From Gracilaria caudata (lineage: Eukaryota > Rhodophyta > Florideophyceae > Gracilariales > Gracilariaceae), in NCBI GenBank assembly GCA_030374735.1, contig JASCIV010000106.1, positions 1-46,106 of the forward strand: a stretch of 46,106 nt of DNA, in the 5' to 3' direction. A program made the translations under genes and the position numbers. The notes under the pieces are model-generated. The model did no database searches. It saw nothing but the letters and a program-made list of their open reading frames with translations, and was not told the origin of the DNA. Shown piece by piece: positions 38,991 to 46,106 of this stretch. Positions within the stretch are counted from its first letter, which is position 1, and the number at the start of each line of letters is the position of its first letter.

Positions 38991-39048
38991 AAACGGAACG
39001 TTCCGTTTTGAGCAACAGCAGCCAAGCACAAAGCTATTGGCTGTTGCT
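38991..39048. repeat. 18-bp palindrome followed by a hairpin
   Basis: AAACGGAACGTTCCGTTT (38991-39008) is a perfect palindrome. Two bases later AGCAACAGCAGCCAA (39011-39025) pairs with TTGGCTGTTGCT (39037-39048), a 12-bp stem with a three-base bulge and an 11-base loop. Confidence 0.88.
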
Positions 39049-39604
39049 GAGTGGGCATACGAGTAACATTTTCTCATCATGATGATGGTGGAAGCGCGCT
39101 TGGGCAACGCAAGGCGCGGCAGAATCGAACGGACAAGCGCATCGCCAATTTTTTACCATCGTACACGACCAGGAGCGACAACGTGAAGAGCGCCGACGAC
39201 AAGCATGTCGCACAGCGTCAGTTCAAGCACACGAGCGTTCTCCCCGTCAAGCGCTGAGCAAGCGGGGCGGCCCGAAGTGAGCCGGCGCTTTGCTCATTTG
39301 CTGCCTCCACACAACTTCCCCGCCCCGCACTTTCCGCCATGCTGGACAAAATCTCGTGCTTTCCGCAGCGCACTCGAATCGAAGCCGCGAATCTATTCAC
39401 GTGTTTGTACGGCAGTGCTTACACGGGGCCCCGGCAAGGTGCGCATCAAATTCGCATCCTGTCCAATGGCCAGCGCCCACATGGCGCGCGCGACCGCCTA
39501 AATCCACCAAGCGCAACAGACGGCCGCGCATTCTGCCCATCTGTCAACCTACGTTTCGCCGCCGCAGCGCAGGTTCCGTCGACGGCCATCTTCTTCCCCC
39601 CACA

Positions 39605-41209
39605 ATGCGTCCGCGCTCCCGGCAGTCGCACGCCACCGCGCGACGTCCTCCCCGTGCCCCCCCACCGCCGCCCGCGGCTGAGTCGCGTGAAGATCCCGAC
39701 GGCACCATCTACGAAGAGTCTCTCCATTACGTTCGCGTGCAGCGCATTAAGCACCCGCTAGACCCCAGACCGGTTCCGTCCGGCTCCGCCACCGAACTCG
39801 CGTATCCTCGACCGCCTACTCCACCGGAATCCGTTGCCGGCTCCGACTCGTCCTCGTCCTCGTCTTCATTCCACTCCGCGTGCGACCACTTCGGTCCATT
39901 CCCTGCTTTTACCTCGGCCTCTGCTCCAATTGCGCGCAGCGGCATTGAAGAGATTGACGACTCTACTACTACTACTACCACTACTGCGTCTTCACGCACT
40001 TCCAGTAAGCGCTCGCGTGCGAAGATGGCTGCTTCCGTTGTCTCAAAGCCTATCAAAAAGAGTTATGTCGGTATGGTCGCCGGCCTGGCCAGCACAGTGG
40101 GCCTAGGTCAAGCCATGTTTCTGAAGGCCACCTACCAGTCGCCTCCAGACGCTAAAGGACCTCGTTCGGGAGTTGAACGCCCTGATCGTCTCACCGAAAC
40201 CCTCTCCAGTGCGGAGGGTCATGTTTCGCGAATACTACCCACTGCCGCCGCTGCCTCCGTAGTCGTCGAACAGAAGATTTCTAATGCTGTCAAAAGTGCT
40301 GTTGAGGGTGCTAGAGCCGCACTTGCTGAAACCAACTTGAACCCAGTTAGTCGGGCTCAAAGTGGGCGGCCACTTGTCAGGAGAAAGCGCATCCTTGTTA
40401 TTGGCGACTCCCTTGTCAGTGGTGTGGGGGGGGAGTCTAGTTTCGAAAATGGACCCAGTGACGGCCCAGCTCTTCCGAGACAAGTAGCACGCTACCTATC
40501 TGAGATGCTCGACGTTGACGTGCAATGGAACGCGATGAGCCTCACAGGTGGTGATGTGCGAATGCTCAAGCGCAAGATCATCCCAATGCTCATTCGTGAA
40601 CGGGAGCGCGGTACCATCGGTGATATTTCGGCGGTCGTGCTTGTCACTGGCGTAAACGATTGGAAGCGCATTTCCCCCATTCGAACTGCAAGCAAGTTCA
40701 GACAAGACCTTGCCGAGTTTATTAACAGCATCCGCCAACAAGTTGGGGACGATTGCTCAGTATTTTTACCTGCTATCCCTGGAGTACATCATACGCCGAG
40801 ATTCCACGAACCACTGCGTTCCATAGTGATTTTCCTCAACGACTACTGGGACTCGCAGAAACTGCAGCTGTCTCGCACAATGAGGAAAGTTTATTTTGTT
40901 GGACAACCTCCAAACCATGAATGGGGAACAAATCCAGTTCAGTATTTCTCCACTCTCGATCGTGTTCATCCCTCAGAACTTGGGTACAAGCGATGGGCTG
41001 AACGAATTGCGGAGCACATGGTAACAGCATTCAAGAAGGGTGTTCAAGCCGCTACGAATTTAACTAATCGTGCCAGTGCGCGTGCCAGTGCAGTTACTGT
41101 CGGTGCTGTCGAACAAGCGGCTGACGTAGCCGATGCAGCCACGAAAGATATCTCTCGGGCTTCTGCTGCCGTAGCGGCAGTTGCTGGAACTTCTGTAACA
41201 CCAAAATGA
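39605..41209 (+). CDS. SGNH-hydrolase-like protein with disordered N-terminus
   Basis: A 534-residue protein from the ATG at 39605; the frame is open further upstream but without another ATG in a coding-like context. The first ~150 residues are Arg/Pro/Ser-rich with poly-Ser and poly-Thr tracts and look disordered. A weakly hydrophobic stretch lies near 155-175 (MVAGLASTVGLGQAMF). The folded part (about 255-480) fits an SGNH/GDSL hydrolase: block I RILVIGDSLVSGVGGES (Ser nucleophile), block III TGVNDW (GxND) and the Asp-x-x-His pair in DRVHPSELGYKRW. The conserved Gly of block II is plausibly in SLTGGDV. Such enzymes hydrolyse ester bonds in lipids or polysaccharides; the substrate here is unknown. 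The C-terminal tail is Ala/Thr-rich (ASARASAVTVGAVEQAADVAD), possibly amphipathic. Confidence 0.82.
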   Translation: MRPRSRQSHATARRPPRAPPPPPAAESREDPDGTIYEESLHYVRVQRIKHPLDPRPVPSGSATELAYPRPPTPPESVAGSDSSSSSSSFHSACDHFGPFPAFTSASAPIARSGIEEIDDSTTTTTTTASSRTSSKRSRAKMAASVVSKPIKKSYVGMVAGLASTVGLGQAMFLKATYQSPPDAKGPRSGVERPDRLTETLSSAEGHVSRILPTAAAASVVVEQKISNAVKSAVEGARAALAETNLNPVSRAQSGRPLVRRKRILVIGDSLVSGVGGESSFENGPSDGPALPRQVARYLSEMLDVDVQWNAMSLTGGDVRMLKRKIIPMLIRERERGTIGDISAVVLVTGVNDWKRISPIRTASKFRQDLAEFINSIRQQVGDDCSVFLPAIPGVHHTPRFHEPLRSIVIFLNDYWDSQKLQLSRTMRKVYFVGQPPNHEWGTNPVQYFSTLDRVHPSELGYKRWAERIAEHMVTAFKKGVQAATNLTNRASARASAVTVGAVEQAADVADAATKDISRASAAVAAVAGTSVTPK

Positions 41210-42106
41210 TAAATCGAAAGTAACTACGGACTGATCATCTTTCTGACTTCGTAAAAGGGGAACTCAAGGCCAGAGAGTTACAGGGGGTTATAATCCGACA
41301 AGGGCCAATTATGAAGCAAACGTTGACGCTTCTACGCCGATATAATTTGTTCGCTGTTTAGGCCCATGTACCGCGAGTTCCCGACGTAGGGCTCGAAAGC
41401 TCATGTGAATAGCATGTATGTATCGAAACATACGAGGCTCGATGTTGATATGATAGCAGTTTTGGACGCGGGCTCAGGAAAGAACGATTAGTGTTGGACT
41501 TCCAACCCGAACGTATACCCCATCATGATGGTTCTCCTCGAATTACATTGATATCTCTAGTTAATTTTGTGTTTTGTACTGGTGTCGTTAGAAAAGGAGT
41601 TCGCGAAGCAATCCGCAGTACGAAGGAAATAATGCACCGAAAGCATTCTCCTTCAGTTCATGCCAAGGAGTGCTTCACAATAATTTTCAACTTTCGGGTA
41701 CATGATCGAGTCCTGTCGAGAGTTCACTATCGACAGCGGTAATAAGAAGAGGCGCGAAAGTAGCAAAACTTCGATGCTCTTCAAAGGACACCTGAGGTTT
41801 GGAGGCGAGAACGGAGCTCTCGAAAGCTTTGACAGAGTTGAGGCGAGAATAGTTCATGATGTCCATGAGCACGACATCTGTCCAATAAAGGATTGTGTAA
41901 CAAAGCCTCGACGAATGCTTCTGTCGTGGAAGTTGTTCGACAACCGCAGTTTCGCGTGCTTGTGCTTTTTCCAAAAACTCGCAGATGCTTTCGCATTACG
42001 CAAATAGTTACCCTTCGGTATATACCGTCGTGAATGCAGTCTGCTAACCGTCTCGGGCCTCAGGGCCTGTCTAAACAAGCGTTCTAGCGTCAGTGATCGG
42101 TCTGCC
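41210..42106. other. Convergent intergenic spacer
   Basis: About 900 bases between convergent genes. Open frames here are short and resemble nothing I know. No repeat or RNA gene is seen. Confidence 0.4.
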
Positions 42107-42968
42107 TTACCAGTCTATCTCCGAGTCATGACGAAGGAACGTTCCTGTTGCACAATCCGTTTCCAGGTCTAGAACATTTCCCATTTTGCTCACCGCGTCT
42201 TCTGGCGTGACGACTAGGGCGCCAGGATCTCGCATCGATGTATCCACATCACCCGGGCAGACGGATAGGAACGAAACGCAGCCACTCTTTTCCTGTGCTC
42301 TGGACGCGGCAACACAGGTGTAGCAGTTCAACGCAGCTTTAGATAATCTGTATGCTGGTTGGATATTGAAAACGTGTTCCTGATCACACTCTGAGACTTT
42401 CTCAAGTGTTTCTAAAACAAAACTTGTAAGCATAGCGACGAGGTAAGGGATGGACTGTTGATTCTTGAGCTCTAGAAGCAGATCACGAAGCTTTGGTGCA
42501 AAAAAAAACCAGTTCCCCGTCACCGGATGAGATATTGATTCGGGGAAAGCCACCTGATTTCTCCAATAATGGTAACAACCTTTCCGTTAGATGAACCTGA
42601 GCGAAAAAGTTCACCTGCATCACTCTCTTCCAAGGAGGACGCACGTTTTGAAGAAGGTGATCTTCAAGGCAAATGGCTGCATTGTTTACCAACAGATCAA
42701 TATACGGTAGTTCGTCTGCCATTCTTTGAGAAAAAAGTCCGACGCTTTGCGCTTGGCTCAAGTCTAGAATAGCATTCAAAGCATTTGTATGAGTAGATGC
42801 GAGAGTCGATGATGTCCTTTGCGCACAAATCACAAGGAAACCACCATTCAGCAGCTTTGAAGCCAAAGCGAACCCAAGTCCTCGAGAGGCTCCGGTTACG
42901 ATCGCGATTTTTGGTCCATCTTCTCGAAGCCTTCTTGGAACTGCCGAAGCTGTTCTAGTTTGAGACAT
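42107..42968 (-). CDS. Short-chain dehydrogenase/reductase with an apparent frameshift
   Basis: NAD(P)-dependent SDR, carbonyl-reductase-like. It starts at 42968 (MSQTRTASAVPRRLREDGPK). The Rossmann motif VTGASRGLGFALASKL (TGxxxGxG), LLVNNAAICLEDHLL (NNAG-type), the catalytic Ser in NISSGDGELVFF and Tyr-x3-Lys in AYRLSKAALNCY are all present. They lie in two frames: the first ends at a TGA just after a T9 run (42500-42508 on the given strand as A9), and the second begins inside it. With eight T the frame continues GELVFFAPKLRDLL..., giving 286 residues, a normal SDR length. Either a homopolymer sequencing error or a recent one-base insertion explains this; no other damage is seen, which favours error. 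The substrate cannot be told. VCPGDVDTSM is the usual post-active-site PG motif. Confidence 0.85.
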
Positions 42969-43771
42969 CTCAGCAAAGTTAAGTAGTCCTCTAACAAACG
43001 CCTCCCGTCGAGAAGAACTTCCGCCAGTTGCTGCGCGACGAAATTTAAGCTTACAAGATTTGGTATGACAGCATCCCCATATGTTGTTAGCATTCCTGAG
43101 GAGAGAAGCCTTTCTGTCCAGAAAAATTTACTTCAAACTAGTACTTGAATGTTGGTGTCAGAAATAAAGAAGAAAGTTAAATATTCAGGGTAACATCGGT
43201 GACATGTTGAATGTGTTTCTGAGCAGCATGGAGGACAATTAGAACGGGAGAGAAGCGTGATTTCGATTGTCTATTGCAAGCGGTTCACCAAAGTGGGTTT
43301 GGCAATCTTTCCACTCCGCAAGTCTGGACCCTTTGAAACTGAGAACAAAAAGGATTTTCAAGTACGACAGTATTGCAAAGATTAGAAGTTCCTTTCACAG
43401 GTGCGCGCGAGAGAAGCAGCTCGCGGATGTATGCGAGCTGCGCCATGACCAGAATCATAATGATTCTGTTTGGCCTGAAGTTCTGGAGGTTCGGAATTTC
43501 GAAAATACAACTGTATGTGGAAGTCATCATGACTTCAATCTCGCGCTTTTAAAGCCAAGGACCACAATCTCCGGAGGAAGGAGTTCTTTGGGTTTCGCAT
43601 TTCCTGCGCCAGACTGTTTGAGTCCCGCTGGTGCTTAGAACCAGAGCGGGGAGGGGGCAATCTCATTTATTACTCGAGCTTGATCATTCTCTGACATAAC
43701 TTGCTGGTCTGGGAGTTTGGATTATCTGCTGCTTTGAGCTCTTGAGTGTTGTGGTGCAGTGTAAGAATTGC
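42969..43771. promoter_or_regulatory. Divergent intergenic region between the SDR and the plastid membrane protein
   Basis: An 800-base divergent spacer expected to hold both promoters. Open frames in 43267-43638 show no family. Several CATGA/TCATG words near 43445-43535 form small inverted repeats (AATCATAATGATT at 43455 is one). No gene is supported. Confidence 0.4.
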
Positions 43772-44722
43772 ATGATCATGGCAGACGTGGTACTCGGCTT
43801 CACAGTCCCTTCTGTAGCCCGAACATCAACTTATGGGTTCTTTCCTGGAGTTTGCGTTCAGTCTTCGAAAAGTTGTCATGTCCCTTTGTTGAGGAGACAT
43901 AGATCTCATGCAAAAATTAAAGCGACCCAAGTGGAAGAAGTCGAAACAGAAAGCTCAACTTCAGAGCCGTCTACACAAATCACGCCCATCAGGATTGAAC
44001 GTTATATCACTGCGGCCACCTACGCTGGTTTCGTTTTGTTTGCTTTTTTCCTTGCACCAGGGTCATTAACCGATGTTGGGGAAATCGGACGCATCGTTAG
44101 GGGAAATTTGGATGAGGTTAACGACCTTTTCTTTGCTATATTCTGTTTAGTGGGAACATTATCCATCAACCTGGCTGTTTTGTTAAATCCTGGATCTTCT
44201 GCCCAGAAGCGACTCCCTACAGGATTGTTTTCGTTTGCAGGTGTTTTTGTCGGTTTTGGAGCGCTTGGCCCGTACCTTTTCGGTCGCGAATACGCTCCTT
44301 CGGTTTATTCTCAAGACTTATCGAAAGGAGGCTTCTTTGCCAGATTTCTGGAGTCAAGAATCTTTTCGATTGGAACACTGATTTTCACCCTATGGATTTA
44401 CGCTTTCGCCCTTGGGGCATTCACGCCCGGAACAGCCGAAGATCATGATGTTCTGCTATACGCTTCTTATAAGAGTCTGGAGCGATTGTTTTCAACTGAT
44501 CGCTCTGTATGCGTTTCAACCCTTGACGGACTCATCCTGAGCATATTAACATGGGGACCGTTGACAGAGGACATGCGGCGACGAGGTTGGTTTGTCAGTG
44601 GAAAGATGTTTGAATCCATATTTACCGCGCTCTCAGTTTTGTCAACTCCTGGTCTAGGGGTCGCTCTTTACCTTATTCTAAGACCACGTCTGCCTAGAAA
44701 GGTCAGTCAAAAGCTAGACTAA
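43772..44722 (+). CDS. Probable plastid multi-pass membrane protein, family not named
   Basis: The ATG at 43772 or 43778 starts a protein of 316 or 314 residues; the frame is open a little further but only from a TTG. The first ~60 residues are hydroxylated and basic with few acids (SVARTSTYGFFPGVCVQSSK, LLRRHRSHAKIK), like a bipartite or plastid transit peptide. A short acidic Ser/Thr linker follows. About six hydrophobic segments then run from residue ~75 to the end: ITAATYAGFVLFAFFLAPGS, LFFAIFCLVGTLSINLAVLL, GLFSFAGVFVGFGALGPYLFG, FSIGTLIFTLWIYAFALGAF, LDGLILSILTWGPL and FTALSVLSTPGLGVALYLIL. The layout recalls conserved cyanobacterial/plastid membrane proteins of unknown function (DUF2834-type), which is inference. 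No catalytic motif is visible. Confidence 0.65.
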   Translation: MIMADVVLGFTVPSVARTSTYGFFPGVCVQSSKSCHVPLLRRHRSHAKIKATQVEEVETESSTSEPSTQITPIRIERYITAATYAGFVLFAFFLAPGSLTDVGEIGRIVRGNLDEVNDLFFAIFCLVGTLSINLAVLLNPGSSAQKRLPTGLFSFAGVFVGFGALGPYLFGREYAPSVYSQDLSKGGFFARFLESRIFSIGTLIFTLWIYAFALGAFTPGTAEDHDVLLYASYKSLERLFSTDRSVCVSTLDGLILSILTWGPLTEDMRRRGWFVSGKMFESIFTALSVLSTPGLGVALYLILRPRLPRKVSQKLD

Positions 44723-44973
44723 TTGCCAGGTAGCGGTTTACTAGACTCGATGCTTCCGCAGTGCGTCTAACTCTGCAGAATCCTGTACATATTCTATACT
44801 ACATAGATTACCTACGGTTACTGTGCATGGGCAAAGCGCCTGAGCCAAGATTAGGGCGAAGCAATGCGTCCCGGAAAAAAAAAAAAAACTATGGGCTCCT
44901 AGCTCTACTAGGTTAGACGCATATTGTCAGTAGTCAGTGAAGGGCCGTGGAAGAGTGGGCACAGCTCAAGAGT
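44723..44973. other. Convergent 3' spacer with an A14 tract
   Basis: A 251-base spacer between convergent stops. It contains an uninterrupted run of 14 A (44875-44888). It could be a simple homopolymer or the tail of a short retroposed sequence. No tRNA- or 7SL-like body is recognisable before it. Confidence 0.5.
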
Positions 44974-46106
44974 TCAGAGAGCAAACCGTTCTTTCAGCAA
45001 GCCTTGCAAAGGCGTAGAGAACGAATTAAATAGAGAAAACCATTGATCCCCGAGTGATTGCTTATATCCGTGGAGTATAGAAGCAAATTCCCTCTCCAGA
45101 TCTGGTTTGCAATGAAACCAGCTCCCAATAGCATCGAGATAGTTTCCGAAGCATTTCATGATTGCCGTAGGGTTTAGACGTATCATGGCGTTCATTCCAT
45201 GAAACGCCTGCTCCTTTTCAATATCGTCCCTTATATTTCTCAAAGAGGAAAATGAGGCTTCCGCAAATTGCTCAAGCCTTGGAGCCATTGCCTCAGACAT
45301 GACGAGGCCCATTCTCCCTAAGGTCAAAGCCGAGTTTTCGAGTAAGCTCCTGTTCAGTTGTGGTGTGTTGACAACTCGAATCAAACAATCTAATGCTCGC
45401 TCCACCAGTAACCTTTGAATGACATCTCTGCTTATTGGAACAGATGGCGGCAGGAACCCAGCCATCATCACTAATTCTCCGAGAGCCCAAGTTGCATTGT
45501 TTGAGACTGACATATACTCTGGATTTAATGCCTGCACGGTGCCCTCTACGTATTCCGTTAGTGCGGGTATTACTGACGGCGTGCGTGCGCGAGCGAGCTC
45601 GCCGAGAAGGGCGAATGCGCTCTGTCTCACCTCCTGCCGACCGTCCTTCATCCCTGCAAAGAGCAACGGCAAAACAGGTTTCCCTCCGTTTCCATTGTTA
45701 CCCACAAACGGGTCAACATTGGGCCCAAGTGCTTCAGCCAATGCACACATAAGATCGAGGCAGCATGTGAGGAAGTCAACGTGGGCGTCTTCCTTATCAC
45801 CTCTTCCTTCATGTGTGTAAATAGAGTCCATAATACTTGTACAGCGTGAGAATATGTTTCCTGCATATTGCTGAGAGCTCATTCCAAGGGCACGGAATAC
45901 ATGTGACAAGCATTCTAGTAATGACAACATTTTGCTGTCATTATCGGACGTGGCGTTCCATTGAGCCGTGAGCAAAGGCATAAGCACGTTCATGTGCTCC
46001 TGCACTGCAAGTTCATTCCCTACGGCATCCGCCATTGTACACACCACGTCGTATAGGACAATGAGATTATTCTTCTGATACTGAGAGAACGCACGAGCTA
46101 GTGTAC
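44974..46106 (-). CDS. TNPO1: Transportin (karyopherin beta-2), C-terminal part, cut by the window edge
   Basis: Nuclear import receptor for PY-NLS cargoes. Only the C-terminal ~377 residues are in the window. The frame stays open to 46106 (reading TLARAFSQYQKNNLIVLYDVV before the first internal Met), so the gene continues beyond the edge and the internal Met at 46047 is not the start. The HEAT repeats match transportin closely: RQSAFALLGELARA, LNPEYMSVSNNATWALGELVM, LLENSALTLGRMGLV, SLRNIRDDIEKEQAFHGMNAMIRLNP and ASILHGYKQSLGDQWFSLF, the family's final block. The N-terminal Ran-binding repeats and the acidic H8 loop lie outside the window. Importin-beta 1 is less likely because NNATWALGE and the ILHGYK end are transportin features. 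Confidence 0.93.
   Translation of the reverse strand, partial: TLARAFSQYQKNNLIVLYDVVCTMADAVGNELAVQEHMNVLMPLLTAQWNATSDNDSKMLSLLECLSHVFRALGMSSQQYAGNIFSRCTSIMDSIYTHEGRGDKEDAHVDFLTCCLDLMCALAEALGPNVDPFVGNNGNGGKPVLPLLFAGMKDGRQEVRQSAFALLGELARARTPSVIPALTEYVEGTVQALNPEYMSVSNNATWALGELVMMAGFLPPSVPISRDVIQRLLVERALDCLIRVVNTPQLNRSLLENSALTLGRMGLVMSEAMAPRLEQFAEASFSSLRNIRDDIEKEQAFHGMNAMIRLNPTAIMKCFGNYLDAIGSWFHCKPDLEREFASILHGYKQSLGDQWFSLFNSFSTPLQGLLKERFAL

Larger units (their letters stand above)
38497..39604. other. Intergenic region with strong palindromes
   Basis: A 1.1-kb spacer between two plus-strand genes. Nested inverted repeats occur at 38834-38914 and a palindrome plus hairpin at 38991-39048, listed separately. 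From about 39090 the sequence becomes GC-rich and should contain the promoter and leader of the SGNH gene. No other gene is supported. Confidence 0.5.

Noticed and set aside
39290..39604. In-frame extension of the SGNH gene (105 codons)
   Set aside because: It lies in GC-rich leader DNA without an ATG start and shows no conserved sequence; the ATG at 39605 is preferred.

Overview
This is nuclear DNA from a photosynthetic eukaryote, most likely a red alga (perhaps a florideophyte). That assignment is inference. What the sequence shows is spliceosomal GT-AG introns, mitochondrial and plastid presequences on nuclear genes, a TIC21/PIC1-type plastid envelope protein, compact and mostly one- or two-exon genes, and gene-poor gaps holding decayed retroelement pieces. 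I assembled nine introns (61-164 bp). Most lie close to the start codon, and several first exons are too short to be called by ORF size alone (eIF3h, kinase, Sec22, actin).

Left part (1-22.5 kb), gene-dense: 26S proteasome Rpn5 (+), an unrecognised basic Ser-rich protein (+), eIF3h (-), mitochondrial LETM1 with two EF-hands (+), convergent CNOT10 (-), TMEM18 (+), TIC21/PIC1-like plastid protein (+), a multi-FKBP/TPR immunophilin (-), the SNARE Sec22 in three exons (+), and a ~1,530-residue CAMK-like kinase with a very long disordered tail and a KA1-like C-terminus (-).

Middle part (22.5-34.3 kb): a GC-rich CpG-island promoter behind the kinase, then about 4 kb without a convincing host gene. 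That stretch holds degenerate CCYYTTAA repeats, a (TC)12 microsatellite and the 3' ends of a degenerate non-LTR (LINE-like) retroelement. A better copy of the same element lies at about 32.7-33.1 kb. Between them are ADF/cofilin (-) and a BAH-domain nuclear protein (+), followed by homocysteine S-methyltransferase (-).

Right part (35-46.1 kb): actin in three exons (-) and glycine-cleavage T-protein (+) share a GC-rich divergent promoter. Then come an SGNH-hydrolase-like protein (+), a short-chain dehydrogenase broken by one extra T in a T9 run (-), a plastid multi-pass membrane protein (+), and the C-terminal part of transportin (-), which runs off the window edge.

The genes are housekeeping functions with no operon-like logic. 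The observation I rate highest is in the retroelement: three diverged copies keep a stem-loop at the same place, at the end of the ORF, although the stem sequences differ, including an A-T to G-C paired change. This suggests selection on RNA structure at the element's 3' end. Other points to check are an 18-bp near-perfect hairpin at 12.0 kb, an 11-bp inverted-repeat pair reusing the TAGCGTTCTAC motif, nested palindromes at 38.8-39.05 kb, and the SDR frameshift.
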